Assembly (NCBI RefSeq): GCF_014650115.1
Contig: NZ_BMUI01000006.1
Span: 310,001 to 374,000 of the forward strand
Direction of reading: 5' to 3'
Source: Streptomyces olivaceoviridis
Lineage (GTDB): Bacteria > Actinomycetota > Actinomycetes > Streptomycetales > Streptomycetaceae
Length of the DNA stretch: 64,000 nucleotides
The notes beneath the pieces are model-generated. The model was not told where the DNA came from. It saw only the letters and a program-made list of their open reading frames with translations, and did no database searches. The position numbers were made by a program, and so were the translations under genes. Positions 49,651-58,790 of the stretch are shown one piece after another; position 1 is the first letter of the stretch; every line of letters begins with the position of its first letter.

Positions 49651-50705
49651 CCCGCGTAGAAGAGGCCCAGTCCGACGATCACACAGATGCCCTGGATGAT
49701 CCAGAATCGGACCACCACCAGGACCTCGGACCAGCCCTTGAGTTCGAAGTGGTGCTGGAGCGGTGCCATGCGGAAGACGCGCTTGCCGGTGAGCCGGAAG
49801 GAGCCGACCTGGATGACGACCGACATGGTGATGAGGACGAACAGGCCGCCCATGATGGCCACCAGCAGCTCCGTGCGGGAGAGGATGGCCAGGCCGGTGA
49901 GGACACCGCCGAGGGCGAGCGAGCCGGTGTCGCCCATGAAGATCTTCGCCGGCGAGGTGTTCCACCACAGGAAGCCGAGGCAGGCGCCCATCAGCGCGGA
50001 GGCGACGACCGCGAGGTCGAGCGGGTCGCGCACCTCGTAGCAGGCGCCGGGGTTGGTCAGGGTGCCCGCGTTGGCGCAGGACTCCTGGAACTGCCAGACG
50101 CCGATGAAGGTGTAGGCGCCGAAGACGAGCACGGAGGCGCCGGTGGCCAGACCGTCCAGACCGTCGGTGAGGTTCACGCCGTTCGACATCGCGAGGATCA
50201 TGAACAGCGCCCAGACGACGAACAGCACCGGGCCGATGGACCAGCCGAAGTCGGTGATGAACGACAGCTTGGTGGAGGCCGGGGTGTTGCCGCGGGCGTC
50301 GGAGAACTGGAGCGACAGCACGGCGAAGGCGATGCCGACGATCAGCTGGCCGGCCATCTTGGCCTTGGCCCGCAGGCCCAGCGAGCGGCGCTTGACGATC
50401 TTGATGTAGTCGTCGAGGAAGCCGACCAGGCCCATGCCGAACATCAGGCCGAGGACCAGCAGCCCGGAGTAGGTGGGCGGGTAACCGGTGATGAGCTTGC
50501 TCAGGAAGTACGCGGCGATCGTCGCCAGGATGAAGGCGATACCGCCCATGGTCGGCGTACCGCGCTTGCTGGCGTGCTCGCGCGGGCCGTCGTCACGGAT
50601 GTACTGGCCGTAGCCCTTGCGGGCGAGGAGCTTGATCAGCAGCGGGGTGCCGACCAGCGTCAGGAAGAGGCCAATGACTCCTGAGAACAGGATCTGCTTC
50701 ATCAT
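49632..50705 (-). CDS. mraY: Phospho-MurNAc-pentapeptide transferase MraY
   Basis: The 357-residue protein with about ten transmembrane segments makes lipid I by linking UDP-MurNAc-pentapeptide to undecaprenyl phosphate. Conserved loops are GTPTMGGIAFILATIAAYF, GFLDDYIKIVKRRSLGL with catalytic aspartates, SNGVNLTDGLDGLATGASVL and LAPLQHHFELKG-like MAPLQHHFELKGWSE. It overlaps the murF stop by 4 bp (ATGA). Confidence 0.97.
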   Translation of the reverse strand: MMKQILFSGVIGLFLTLVGTPLLIKLLARKGYGQYIRDDGPREHASKRGTPTMGGIAFILATIAAYFLSKLITGYPPTYSGLLVLGLMFGMGLVGFLDDYIKIVKRRSLGLRAKAKMAGQLIVGIAFAVLSLQFSDARGNTPASTKLSFITDFGWSIGPVLFVVWALFMILAMSNGVNLTDGLDGLATGASVLVFGAYTFIGVWQFQESCANAGTLTNPGACYEVRDPLDLAVVASALMGACLGFLWWNTSPAKIFMGDTGSLALGGVLTGLAILSRTELLVAIMGGLFVLITMSVVIQVGSFRLTGKRVFRMAPLQHHFELKGWSEVLVVVRFWIIQGICVIVGLGLFYAGWAADK

Positions 50706-52117
50706 CGGGCGGCAACCTCACCCTCGGCACCGGTCTCGACGAGCGCCTGGGCGACGCTCTCCAGACCCACCGAACGGGACGCCTTCACGAGCACGACGTC
50801 CCCCGGGCGCAACTCGCTGCGCAACAGGTCGATCGCCGCCTGTGCGTCGGACACGTGCACCGACTCCTCACCCCACGAACCCTCGTTATATGCGCCCAAT
50901 TGCAGCCAGGAGGCCTCAATCCCCCCGACGGCGACGAGCTTGCTGACGTTGAGCCGGACGGCGAGCCGTCCGACGGCGTCGTGCTCGGCGAGCGCCTCGT
51001 CCCCCAGCTCGGCCATCTTGCCGAGCACCGCCCACGTGCGGCGCCCCTTGCCCATGGCCGCGAGCGCCCTGAGGGCGGCCCGCATGGACTCGGGGTTGGC
51101 GTTGTAGGCGTCGTTGACGATGGTCACGCCGTCCGGGCGCTCGGTGACCTCCATGCGCCAGCGGGAGAGGGAGCCCGCCTCGGAGAGCGCGGTGGCGATC
51201 TCTTCCGCGGACATGCCCAGCTCATGGGCGACGGCGGCCGCGGCGAGCGCGTTCGACACGTGGTGCTCACCGTACAGGCGCATCGTCAGATCACTTGCAC
51301 CGGAGGGTGTGTGAAGCGTGAAGGAGGGCTGTCCGCTGTCCGTGAGTCGTACGTTCTCGGCCCGTACGTCCGCTTCGGCCGACTCTCCGAAAAGGACCAC
51401 CTTCGCCTTGGTACGGGAGGCCATGGCCCGCACCAGCGGGTCGTCGGCGTTGAGGACCGCCACGCCGCCCTCCTCCGCCGGGGGAAGGGCCTCCACGAGT
51501 TCGCCCTTGGCCTGGGCGATCTGCTCACGTCCGCCGAACTCGCCGATGTGGGCGGTGCCGACGTTGAGCACCAGGCCGATCCTCGGCGGGGTGAGACCGG
51601 TGAGGTAGCGGATGTGCCCGATGCCCCGGGCGCCCATCTCCAGCACGAGGAACCGTGTCTCCTCGGTGGCGGACAGGGCGGTCAGCGGCAGCCCGATCTC
51701 GTTGTTGAGCGAGCCGGGCGTGAACACCGTCGGCGCCTTGCGCCGCAGCACCTGGGCGATGAGGTCCTTGGTGCTGGTCTTGCCGGCCGAGCCGGTCAGG
51801 GCGACGAGGGTCGCGCCGAGCCGGCGTACGACGTGCCGGGCGAGGGCGCCGAGGGCCGTCTGGACGTCCTCGACGACGATCGCGGGAACGCCGACCGGGC
51901 GGGAGGCCAGCACGGCCACCGCGCCGGCCTCGGTCACCGCCCGGGCGTAGTCGTGGCCGTCCACGCGCTCGCCGACGAAGGCGGCGAACAGGCTGCCGGG
52001 CACCACCTCGCGGGAGTCCCGGACGACCGGTCCCGTGACCTGCACGGACGGATCCGGTATGTCGTGCGTCTGCCCGCCGACGACTGCTGCGATCTCGGCG
52101 AGGGAGAGGGCGATCAC
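50702..52117 (-). CDS. murF: UDP-MurNAc-tripeptide:D-Ala-D-Ala ligase
   Basis: The 471-residue Mur ligase adds D-Ala-D-Ala to finish the pentapeptide precursor. The ATP loop is ALTGSAGKTSTKDLIAQVL, and GARGIGHIRYLTGLTPPRIG and VNDAYNANPESMRAALRAL are conserved blocks. It starts with GTG, seven bases from GGGGA. That ribosome site lies inside a 24 bp tandem copy of the murE 3' end. Confidence 0.96.
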   Translation of the reverse strand: MIALSLAEIAAVVGGQTHDIPDPSVQVTGPVVRDSREVVPGSLFAAFVGERVDGHDYARAVTEAGAVAVLASRPVGVPAIVVEDVQTALGALARHVVRRLGATLVALTGSAGKTSTKDLIAQVLRRKAPTVFTPGSLNNEIGLPLTALSATEETRFLVLEMGARGIGHIRYLTGLTPPRIGLVLNVGTAHIGEFGGREQIAQAKGELVEALPPAEEGGVAVLNADDPLVRAMASRTKAKVVLFGESAEADVRAENVRLTDSGQPSFTLHTPSGASDLTMRLYGEHHVSNALAAAAVAHELGMSAEEIATALSEAGSLSRWRMEVTERPDGVTIVNDAYNANPESMRAALRALAAMGKGRRTWAVLGKMAELGDEALAEHDAVGRLAVRLNVSKLVAVGGIEASWLQLGAYNEGSWGEESVHVSDAQAAIDLLRSELRPGDVVLVKASRSVGLESVAQALVETGAEGEVAAR

Positions 52118-52120
52118 AAG

Positions 52121-52166
52121 TTCATCCCCTGGGTCTTCTGGATTTTCATCCCTGGGTCTTCTGGAT
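52121..52166. repeat. Tandem duplication of the murE 3' end
   Basis: TTCATCCCCTGGGTCTTCTG plus GAT at 52121-52143 recurs at 52145-52166 with one base deleted. The right copy encodes the murE end (IQKTQG and stop), and the left copy supplies the GGGGA ribosome site of murF. Confidence 0.8.
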
Positions 52167-53801
52167 AGCTTCGCGAAGCACCTGGCGGTCGTCGAAGGGA
52201 CGGACCACGCCGGCGATGTCCTGGCCCTGCTCGTGGCCCTTGCCCGCGACGAGCACGGTGTCGCCGGCCTGGGCGCGGCCCACGACGGCGGCCACGGCGG
52301 CGGCCCGGTCCTCGAAGAGGAGGACCTCGCCGCGCTCGTGCGCGGGCACGGAGGCCGCGCCCTGGAGCATGGTCGCGAGGATCGCGAGGGGATCCTCGGA
52401 GCGGGGGTTGTCGGAGGTCAGTACGGCCGTGTCGGCGAGCCGGGCCACGGCGGCGCCCATCGGTGCGCGCTTGGTCTGGTCGCGGTCGCCGCCGCAGCCG
52501 AGGACGACGTGCAGCCGCCCCTTGGTGACCTTGCGCAGCGCCTTGAGCACCGACTCCACGGCGTCGGTCTTGTGGGCGTAGTCGACCACCGCCAGGTAGG
52601 GCTGCCCGGCGTCGACGCGCTCCAGGCGGCCCGGGACGCCCGGGACGGCTGCGATGCCGTCGGCGGCGGTCTGCGGGTCGAGGCCGGCCGCGGCGAGGGC
52701 GACGATGGCGGCGAGGGTGTTCGCCACGTTGAAGGGGCCCGGCAGCGGCGACTTGGCGTGCACGCGCTCGCCGTTCGGACCCAGGACGGTGAACGTCGAG
52801 TCCATGGGACCGACCTGGACGTCCTGGGCGCGCCAGTCGGCGTCGGGGTGGCCCTCGGCGGAGAAGGTGACGACCGGCACGGTCGCCTCCTTCGCGAGCC
52901 GGCGGCCGTACTCGTCGTCGGCGTTGACCACGCCGAACGCGCTGCGTTCCGGCGTGAACAGCTGTGCCTTGGCCCGGAAGTAGTCCTCCATGTCGGAGTG
53001 GAACTCCATGTGTTCCGGGCTGAGGTTGGTGAAGACGGCGATGTCGAAGACGCAGCCGTCGACCCGGCCGAGGACCAGGGCGTGGCTGGAGACCTCCATG
53101 GCGACCGCCTCGACGCCCCCTTCGCGCATGACGGCGAACAGGGCCTGGAGGTCGGTGGCTTCGGGCGTGGTGCGCTCGGACTTGATGCGCTCGTCGCCGA
53201 TGCGGATCTCGACGGTGCCGATGAGGCCGGTCGAACGGACGGTCTTCAGGCCGCCTTCCACCAGGTAGGCGGTGGTGGTCTTGCCGGAGGTGCCGGTGAT
53301 GCCGATCTGGAGCAGGTCGCGGCCCGGGTGGCGGTAGATCGTGGCCGCCAGCTCTCCCATCCGCCCGCGCGGGTCCTCGACCACCAGGACGGGCAGCCCG
53401 GACGCGGCGGCGCGCTCGGCGCCCGTGGGATCGGTGAGCACGGCGACGGCGCCCAGGCTCGCGGCCTGGGTGACGAAGTCGGCGCCGTGCAGCCGGGCGC
53501 CCGGGAGGGCGGCGTACAGGTCACCGGGGCGGACCGCGCGCGAGTCGTGGGTGATCCCCGTGACCTCGGCGGCGGCTTCCGGCGCGGTGACACCCAGCTG
53601 GCCGGCGAGCTCCGCGAGGGGTGTGGCGGGGAGCGTCGTCGGCCGGGGCAGTCCCGGATAGGTCACGGGTTGGCCCTTCTGGGTGATGGGGGACTGATCA
53701 GCGTGTGGCACGGCGGTGAGCGTACCGGGCGCACCCGCTCCGGAGCGAAGTGAGGGCCTGTGGGCGCCTTGGTTCCCGGGGTCCGGGGTGATCGTTGTCA
53801 C
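52146..53801 (-). CDS. murE: UDP-MurNAc-dipeptide:diaminopimelate ligase
   Basis: The 551-residue Mur ligase adds diaminopimelate to UDP-MurNAc-Ala-Glu. The ATP loop is IGITGTSGKTTTAYLVEGG, and the diamino-acid motif is LTSDNPRSEDPLAI, where the DNPR arginine marks enzymes for diaminopimelate rather than lysine. The 40-residue N-terminal extension (TTITPDPGNQGAHRPSLRSG) is disordered. It starts with GTG, seven bases from AGGAA, 31 bp after ftsI. Confidence 0.96.
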   Translation of the reverse strand: MTTITPDPGNQGAHRPSLRSGAGAPGTLTAVPHADQSPITQKGQPVTYPGLPRPTTLPATPLAELAGQLGVTAPEAAAEVTGITHDSRAVRPGDLYAALPGARLHGADFVTQAASLGAVAVLTDPTGAERAAASGLPVLVVEDPRGRMGELAATIYRHPGRDLLQIGITGTSGKTTTAYLVEGGLKTVRSTGLIGTVEIRIGDERIKSERTTPEATDLQALFAVMREGGVEAVAMEVSSHALVLGRVDGCVFDIAVFTNLSPEHMEFHSDMEDYFRAKAQLFTPERSAFGVVNADDEYGRRLAKEATVPVVTFSAEGHPDADWRAQDVQVGPMDSTFTVLGPNGERVHAKSPLPGPFNVANTLAAIVALAAAGLDPQTAADGIAAVPGVPGRLERVDAGQPYLAVVDYAHKTDAVESVLKALRKVTKGRLHVVLGCGGDRDQTKRAPMGAAVARLADTAVLTSDNPRSEDPLAILATMLQGAASVPAHERGEVLLFEDRAAAVAAVVGRAQAGDTVLVAGKGHEQGQDIAGVVRPFDDRQVLREAIQKTQG

Positions 53802-53832
53802 GAGCTGGTTCCTGGTGTTTCCGAGGTGCTGA

Positions 53833-55797
53833 TCAGGGCTTGTAGTCGACGGGCAGGTTGGCGGCCTTCGCGCCGGTCGGCGGGACCTGGAGGGTCTTCA
53901 GGGCGAACTCCATCACCTGCTTGTAGATGGGGGCGCAGATCTGGCCGCCGAAGTAGCTGCCCGAGGTGGCGTTCTGGATGGCGCAGTAGACGGTGATCCG
54001 CGGGTTGTCGGCGGGGGCGAAGCCGGCGAAGGACGACGTGTAGCCGCGGTAGCGGCCGGTGACCGGATCCACGCGGTTGGCCGTGCCGGTCTTGCCCGCG
54101 ACCCGGTACCCGGGGATGCGGGCCTTGATGCCGGTGCCCTGTCCGTCGTCGACGACGGACTCCAGCATCTGCGCGAGGCTCTTGGCGGTCTTCTCGCTGA
54201 CGACCCGTGTCTGCTCGGGCTTCGGCGCGGGGGCGAAGCTGCCGTCGGCGCCCTTGGTGCCGCGCACCAGGGTCGGCTGGACGCGGACACCGCCGTTGGC
54301 GATGGTCGAGTACACGGAGGCGGCCTGCATCGCGTTGATGGAGAAGCCCTGGCCGAAAGGGATCGTGTACTGCTGAGAGGTGGACCACTTCTGCGGCGGC
54401 GCGAGGATGCCGGCGGTCTCGCCGGGGAAGCCGAGGCCGGTGGGGCTGCCGATGCCGAACTTGCGCAGGTAGGAGTAGAGGACCTTGTTGGCCTCGGGCT
54501 GGGTCTTGCCGAGTTCGCCGGTGGCCAGGATGGTGCCGATGTTGCTGGACTTGGCGAGCACGCCGTTGAGGGTCAGGTTCCAGGTGGCGTGGTCGATGTC
54601 GTCCTGGAAGAGCCGGTCGCCGCGGTGCAGCCGGTTGGGTACGACGACATGGGTGAGCGGGGTCGCGACGTTCCGCTCCAGCACGGCCGCCATCGACATC
54701 ACCTTCGCCGTGGAGCCGGGCTCGTAGGCGTCCTGGACGGCCGCGTTGCCCATGGCGTCGCCGTCGGCCTTCGACAGGTCGTTGGGGTCGAAGCCGGGCG
54801 AGTTGGCCATGGCGAGGATCTGGCCGGTGCGGGTGTCCTGGACGATGACGTAGCCCCGGTCCGCCTTGGACTTCCTCACCTGCTCGCTGATCGCGTCCTG
54901 CGCGGCCCACTGGATGTCGCGGTCGATGGTCAGCTCGACGTCGGAACCGGGCACGGCGGGGGTCTCCGTGGACCCGGCCGTCGGCACCTGGCGCCCGCCG
55001 GCCTGGGCGTAGCGGACCTTGCCGTCCTTCCCGGACAGCTGCTTGTCCAGTTCCTGCTCGATGCCGCCGCCGCCCTGGCCGTCGGCGTTGACCCAGCCCA
55101 GTATCCCGGCGGCCAGGTCGCCGTTGGGATACACGCGCTGGCTGCTGGGGTCCGCGAAGACACCGGCCAGCACGTTGACGGTGGTGTGGTCCGTCTCCGA
55201 CTTGGCGGTGAGCGCGGTCTTCAGGTCCTTGATCTGCTTCCAGACCTGCGGGGTCTGCCGGGCGGCGAGCCGGGTGTAGCGGGAGTTCTTGTTCGCGGGG
55301 CGCAGTTTCTTCACGAGCGTGGCCTGGTCCTGGCCGAGGATCGGGGCGAGCAGCGCGGCGGCCTTCTCCGGTCCGTCGGAGATCTTCAGCTGCGCGCGGC
55401 CGAACATCGTCGGGTCGGCCGTGATGTCGTACGCGTCCTCGCTGACGGCGAGGGCGACGCCGTTGCGGTCGGTGATCTCGCCGCGCTCGGCGGCCAGCGT
55501 GTGCACCACGTACCGGTTCTGCTCGGCCCGCGCCGTGTAGGAGCTCGCGTCGACGGCCTGGACCTGGAGCAGCCGCACCACGAAGGCGAGCAGCACCAGG
55601 GTCAGGGCGAGGCTGACCAGGCGCAGCCGGGGCCGGGGGCTGCCCAGCCGGAGGGGGCGCGACACCGGGGGCCGGGTCCCGCCGGAGCGGCGGACCGGCC
55701 GGGCACCGGGCCCGGGCTGCCGCCGGACGGCACCCCGCGGCCGGGGAGGCTTGGCGGGCCCGGGCACGCGGCGGCGCGGCGATTCCCTGTCGGACAC
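53833..55797 (-). CDS. ftsI: Penicillin-binding protein FtsI (PBP3, septal transpeptidase)
   Basis: I place the start at the GTG at 55795-55797 (VSDRESPRRRVPGPAKPPRP), giving 654 residues; the frame is open further upstream but through repeat DNA. A basic cytoplasmic N-terminus precedes one transmembrane helix (LVSLALTLVLLAFVVRLLQV), then the dimerisation domain and transpeptidase. Active-site motifs are STAK (about 361), SSN (about 416) and KTG (about 568). It cross-links septal peptidoglycan with FtsW. The extra frame at 55803-56102 separates it from ftsL. Confidence 0.95.
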   Translation of the reverse strand: MSDRESPRRRVPGPAKPPRPRGAVRRQPGPGARPVRRSGGTRPPVSRPLRLGSPRPRLRLVSLALTLVLLAFVVRLLQVQAVDASSYTARAEQNRYVVHTLAAERGEITDRNGVALAVSEDAYDITADPTMFGRAQLKISDGPEKAAALLAPILGQDQATLVKKLRPANKNSRYTRLAARQTPQVWKQIKDLKTALTAKSETDHTTVNVLAGVFADPSSQRVYPNGDLAAGILGWVNADGQGGGGIEQELDKQLSGKDGKVRYAQAGGRQVPTAGSTETPAVPGSDVELTIDRDIQWAAQDAISEQVRKSKADRGYVIVQDTRTGQILAMANSPGFDPNDLSKADGDAMGNAAVQDAYEPGSTAKVMSMAAVLERNVATPLTHVVVPNRLHRGDRLFQDDIDHATWNLTLNGVLAKSSNIGTILATGELGKTQPEANKVLYSYLRKFGIGSPTGLGFPGETAGILAPPQKWSTSQQYTIPFGQGFSINAMQAASVYSTIANGGVRVQPTLVRGTKGADGSFAPAPKPEQTRVVSEKTAKSLAQMLESVVDDGQGTGIKARIPGYRVAGKTGTANRVDPVTGRYRGYTSSFAGFAPADNPRITVYCAIQNATSGSYFGGQICAPIYKQVMEFALKTLQVPPTGAKAANLPVDYKP

Positions 55798-56145
55798 TTC
55801 CGTCACCTGCCGGGGGTCGGGGTGGGGGTGGGCTGGGGGATCGCGAACGGCGTCATCGCACCTGCCGGGGCCGACGTCCGGGCCGGTCGCCGCCGGACGA
55901 CCTGGCATGGCCGCCGCGCGCGCGGGACCGGCCGCGCCTGGCACCCGTACAAGCCGCCGGCGGCGGAGCGCGACGCGTTCCGGGCCGGCCGGCGCCGGGT
56001 GGCACACGGAGGCCGGCGCGGGGAGCGGTGTCCGCCCGGCGCCGGCGGGCCGGAGTACGCGGGCCCGGGCACGCGGCGGCGCGGCGGTTCCCTGTCGGAC
56101 ACTTCCGTCACCTGCCGGGGGTCGGGGTGGGGATGGGCTGGAGGG
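55755..56145. repeat. Direct repeats at the ftsL/ftsI junction (305 bp offset)
   Basis: A block of about 86 bp at 55755-55840 recurs at about 56059-56145 with only a few differences. Each copy carries an ftsL-type 3' end (PTPTPGR and stop), then an ftsI-type GTG start (VSDRE-PRRRVPGPA). The approximately 219 bp between the copies matches neither gene clearly. Confidence 0.85.
55803..56102 (-). CDS. Chimeric small frame between ftsL and ftsI (doubtful gene)
   Basis: The 99-codon frame starts with GTG just after the ftsL stop. Its first 15 residues (VSDREPPRRRVPGPA) copy the FtsI N-terminus with one change, and its last residues (QPTPTPTPGR) copy the FtsL C-terminus. The middle is Arg/Pro/Ala-rich (PRRPPCATRRRPARNASRSA) with no recognisable fold. 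It is open, in frame and positioned with the same stop/start spacing as the real junction, so ribosomes could traverse it. I regard it as a duplication by-product until expression is shown. Confidence 0.35.
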   Translation of the reverse strand: MSDREPPRRRVPGPAYSGPPAPGGHRSPRRPPCATRRRPARNASRSAAGGLYGCQARPVPRARRPCQVVRRRPARTSAPAGAMTPFAIPQPTPTPTPGR

Positions 56146-56653
56146 TGGCGGGCTGCGCGGCTGCCGGGTCGCCCGGGGGCTGGGGCGGCGCGGTGGGGGC
56201 CGGGGCGACGGGCGGGGCCGTGGAGAGGGGGGCGCCGGCCGGGGTGAGGGGGCCGGGGCCGGCCGGGGCCATGAGGGCGGCGGGCTCGGGGGCGGCGACG
56301 CCGGGGACGCCCTTGACGGTGCCGTCGGGGCCGAGGAAGGCCGGGTCGCCGCCGGGGACCATGCCGAGTTCGCGGGCGCGGCGCTGCAAGGCGTCCGGGG
56401 ACGAGTAGGCGTCGATGTCCCGCTGGAGGGCCTGCTCCTGGTCGGTGAGGTTCTTCGTCCGCTTCTCCAGGTCGGCGAGTTCGAACGACCCTTCGCTGAG
56501 CGCGGAGTTCAGCACCAGCAGCCCGATGAGGCCGCCGCCGAGGAGCAGGACGACGAGCAGGACGAACGGGGTGCGGGCCGCCTGGGCGCGACCGGCCGGG
56601 AAGAGCCGGGCCAGCCGGGCGGCCCTCCCCTTCAGCTCGGGTTTCCTGCTCAC
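56108..56653 (-). CDS. ftsL: Cell division protein FtsL (septum formation initiator family)
   Basis: The start is the GTG at 56651-56653 (VSRKPELKGRAARLARLFPA), giving 181 residues. One transmembrane helix (TPFVLLVVLLLGGGLIGLLV) is followed by a coiled coil (FELADLEKRTKNLTDQEQAL), which pairs with FtsB/DivIC and contacts FtsQ. A long Pro/Ala-rich external tail follows and ends in PTPTPGR. Its stop overlaps the repeat block. It lies between rsmH and ftsI, the normal position. Confidence 0.9.
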   Translation of the reverse strand: MSRKPELKGRAARLARLFPAGRAQAARTPFVLLVVLLLGGGLIGLLVLNSALSEGSFELADLEKRTKNLTDQEQALQRDIDAYSSPDALQRRARELGMVPGGDPAFLGPDGTVKGVPGVAAPEPAALMAPAGPGPLTPAGAPLSTAPPVAPAPTAPPQPPGDPAAAQPATLQPIPTPTPGR

Positions 56654-56720
56654 TGCTCCCCCGGTGCGTGCGGGACACCGCTCCCCCGGTGCGCGGGGGA
56701 ACCCTTCCGACCCGTCTCGC

Positions 56721-57677
56721 TCACTCGACGTCCTCCCGGATGCGCTCGGCACCCCGCAGTCTGGCCGGTGCGGCCCGGCGGTTCTCGGCGATCTCTTCCT
56801 CGGTGGGAAGTTCGGCACCACGGGTGAGCAGCTTGAGCCGCGGCTGGTACCGCTCGGGCACGACGGGCAGCCCGGGCGGCGCGGTGGTGGCGGCCCCGGC
56901 CGCGAACACCTGCTTGACGAGCCGGTCCTCGAGCGAGTGGTACGACAGCACGGCGACGCGCCCGCCGACGTCCAGGGCCTTCACGGCGGCCGGGATCGCC
57001 CGCTCCAGGACCGACAGTTCGCCGTTGACCTCGATGCGCAGGGCCTGGAAGGTCCGCTTGGCCGGATTGCCGCCCGTGCGCTTGGCGGCCTGCGGCAGCG
57101 CGTCCCGGATGAGTTCCACGAGCCGCGCGCTGTTGCCGAACGGCTCCTTCTCGCGCTCCCGGACGATCGCGGCGACGATCCGCTTGGCCTGCTTCTCCTC
57201 GCCGTACGCACGCAGGATCCGCACGAGTTCGCCGGCCGGGTAGGTGTTGAGGACCTCGGCGGCGCTGATCCCGGTCGTCTGGTCCATGCGCATGTCCAGG
57301 GGCGCGTCCTGCGCGTAGGCGAAGCCGCGGCCGGCCTCGTCCAGCTGCATGGAGGAGACGCCGAGGTCGAACAGCACGCCCTGCACGCGCGCGATGCCGA
57401 GCCGGTCCAGCACCTCGGGCAGCTCGTCGTACACGGCGTGCACGAGGGTGGCGCGGTCCGCGTAGGGAGCCAGCCGCTCACCGGACAGCCGCAGCGCCTC
57501 CTTGTCCCGGTCGAGGCCGATCAGCCGCGCCTCGGTGAACCGGCCGAGCAGCGCCTCGCTGTGCCCGCCGAGGCCGAGGGTGCAGTCGACGACCACCGCG
57601 CCCGGCCGCTCCAGGGCGGGCGCCAGCAGATCCAGGCACCGCTGGAGCATCACCGGGACGTGTCGACTCTGGCTCAA
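56721..57677 (-). CDS. rsmH: 16S rRNA (cytosine1402-N4)-methyltransferase
   Basis: The 318-residue SAM enzyme methylates C1402 of 16S rRNA. Its N-terminus [20 protein letters not shown] is typical, and the SAM site is [36 protein letters not shown] and [14 protein letters not shown] are further conserved blocks. It begins with TTG (57675-57677), six bases after GAGAGG. It is the first gene of the dcw cluster; no mraZ precedes it. Confidence 0.95.
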   Translation of the reverse strand: MSQSRHVPVMLQRCLDLLAPALERPGAVVVDCTLGLGGHSEALLGRFTEARLIGLDRDKEALRLSGERLAPYADRATLVHAVYDELPEVLDRLGIARVQGVLFDLGVSSMQLDEAGRGFAYAQDAPLDMRMDQTTGISAAEVLNTYPAGELVRILRAYGEEKQAKRIVAAIVREREKEPFGNSARLVELIRDALPQAAKRTGGNPAKRTFQALRIEVNGELSVLERAIPAAVKALDVGGRVAVLSYHSLEDRLVKQVFAAGAATTAPPGLPVVPERYQPRLKLLTRGAELPTEEEIAENRRAAPARLRGAERIREDVE

Positions 57678-58096
57678 GGGGGCCTCTCAGGATCCGGCGC
57701 AGGATACGCACCGCCGCGGGTCCCCGCCAGCTCGTGAAGGGGCGGCCTGCCGGCGCCGGAAGCGTCAGCCGACCGGGAGCGGGAGGAGGCCGAGCCGTAC
57801 GTACGCGCCGCGCGCGTGGGGAGACGGTCCGGGCGCATGCCGGGGTCTCCGGGGGTTTCACCAGCAGGAAGAGCCACGCCTCCCGCTTCGCGCCACTTTA
57901 GTCCACCCTGTCTCGCGGTCAATCAACCGGCCTGCGCGTCGCGCACCGCGCGCGGACCGGGGCGGTCATTCGAACGGATTCATCCGTCCGGTCGGGTATG
58001 CCCTCCGTGTGGGTTAGCTCACAACACGCCACGATGACGATTCTCGCCCCCTCTCACAGCACGCCGGAACCTCGTGTGACCAGTAACGTCGTCAGT
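57678..58096. other. Intergenic spacer between divergent rsmH and carbonic anhydrase
   Basis: About 420 bp separate the two genes. I find no convincing gene: an 82-codon minus-strand frame at 57674-57922 has no family likeness and only reflects base composition. The stretch should carry the dcw-cluster promoter on the minus strand and the carbonic anhydrase promoter on the plus strand. No mraZ is present. Confidence 0.6.
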
Positions 58097-58645
58097 ATGA
58101 CGACTTCCGCAGCAGTACCCACTGGATCCGAAGGCGCCATAACAGCCGGCGACACCGTGACCGACCGCCTCGTGGAGGCCAACCAGCGGTACGCCGAGGC
58201 GTTCACGGACCCCGGTATGGACGCCAGCCCCGTTCTCCACGTCGCCGTCGTCGCGTGCATGGACGCCCGCCTGGACCTGCACAAGGCCCTCGGCCTCCAG
58301 CTCGGCGACTGCCACACGATCCGCAACGCGGGCGGTGTGGTCACCGACGACGTCATCCGGTCGCTGACCATCAGCCAGCGCAAGCTCGGCACCCGCAGCA
58401 TCGTGCTCATCCACCACACCGGCTGCGGCCTGGAGGCCCTCACCGAGGACTTCCGCACCGAGCTGGAGATGGAGATCGGGCAGCGGCCGTCCTGGGCGGT
58501 GGAGTCCTTCCGCGACGTGGACCAGGACGTGCGCCAGTCCATGCAGCGGGTGCGCACCTCGCCGTTCCTGCTGCACACCGACGACGTCCGCGGCTTCGTC
58601 TTCGACGTGCGCACCGGTCTGCTGCGCGAGGTCGACCCGGCCTGA
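58097..58645 (+). CDS. Beta-class carbonic anhydrase
   Basis: The 182-residue enzyme interconverts CO2 and bicarbonate. Zinc and catalytic residues are C54 and D56 (VACMDARLD), H107 and C110 (LIHHTGCG), with TIRNAGGVVTDDVIRSL between them. It resembles the small mycobacterial Rv1284-type enzymes. I start at the ATG at 58097; another at 58034 would add 21 residues without homology. It is probably monocistronic. Confidence 0.92.
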   Translation: MTTSAAVPTGSEGAITAGDTVTDRLVEANQRYAEAFTDPGMDASPVLHVAVVACMDARLDLHKALGLQLGDCHTIRNAGGVVTDDVIRSLTISQRKLGTRSIVLIHHTGCGLEALTEDFRTELEMEIGQRPSWAVESFRDVDQDVRQSMQRVRTSPFLLHTDDVRGFVFDVRTGLLREVDPA

Positions 58646-58790
58646 TCCGGGGTGCAGAGCCACCGCCCCGGTACGCATCCCGCCGTCCCGTATCGAAAAT
58701 GCGGTCGAAAAGTCGTAAGACCGGCATCGTGCGGGCAGTTGTCCACAGGCGAGTGACACGAATCGGTAACGGCAGCAAGAATGCGGGGGT

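Noticed and set aside
57674..57922. An 82-codon minus-strand frame upstream of rsmH
   Set aside because: There is no family likeness or ribosome site, and the sequence is low complexity; it is more likely leader or promoter DNA.
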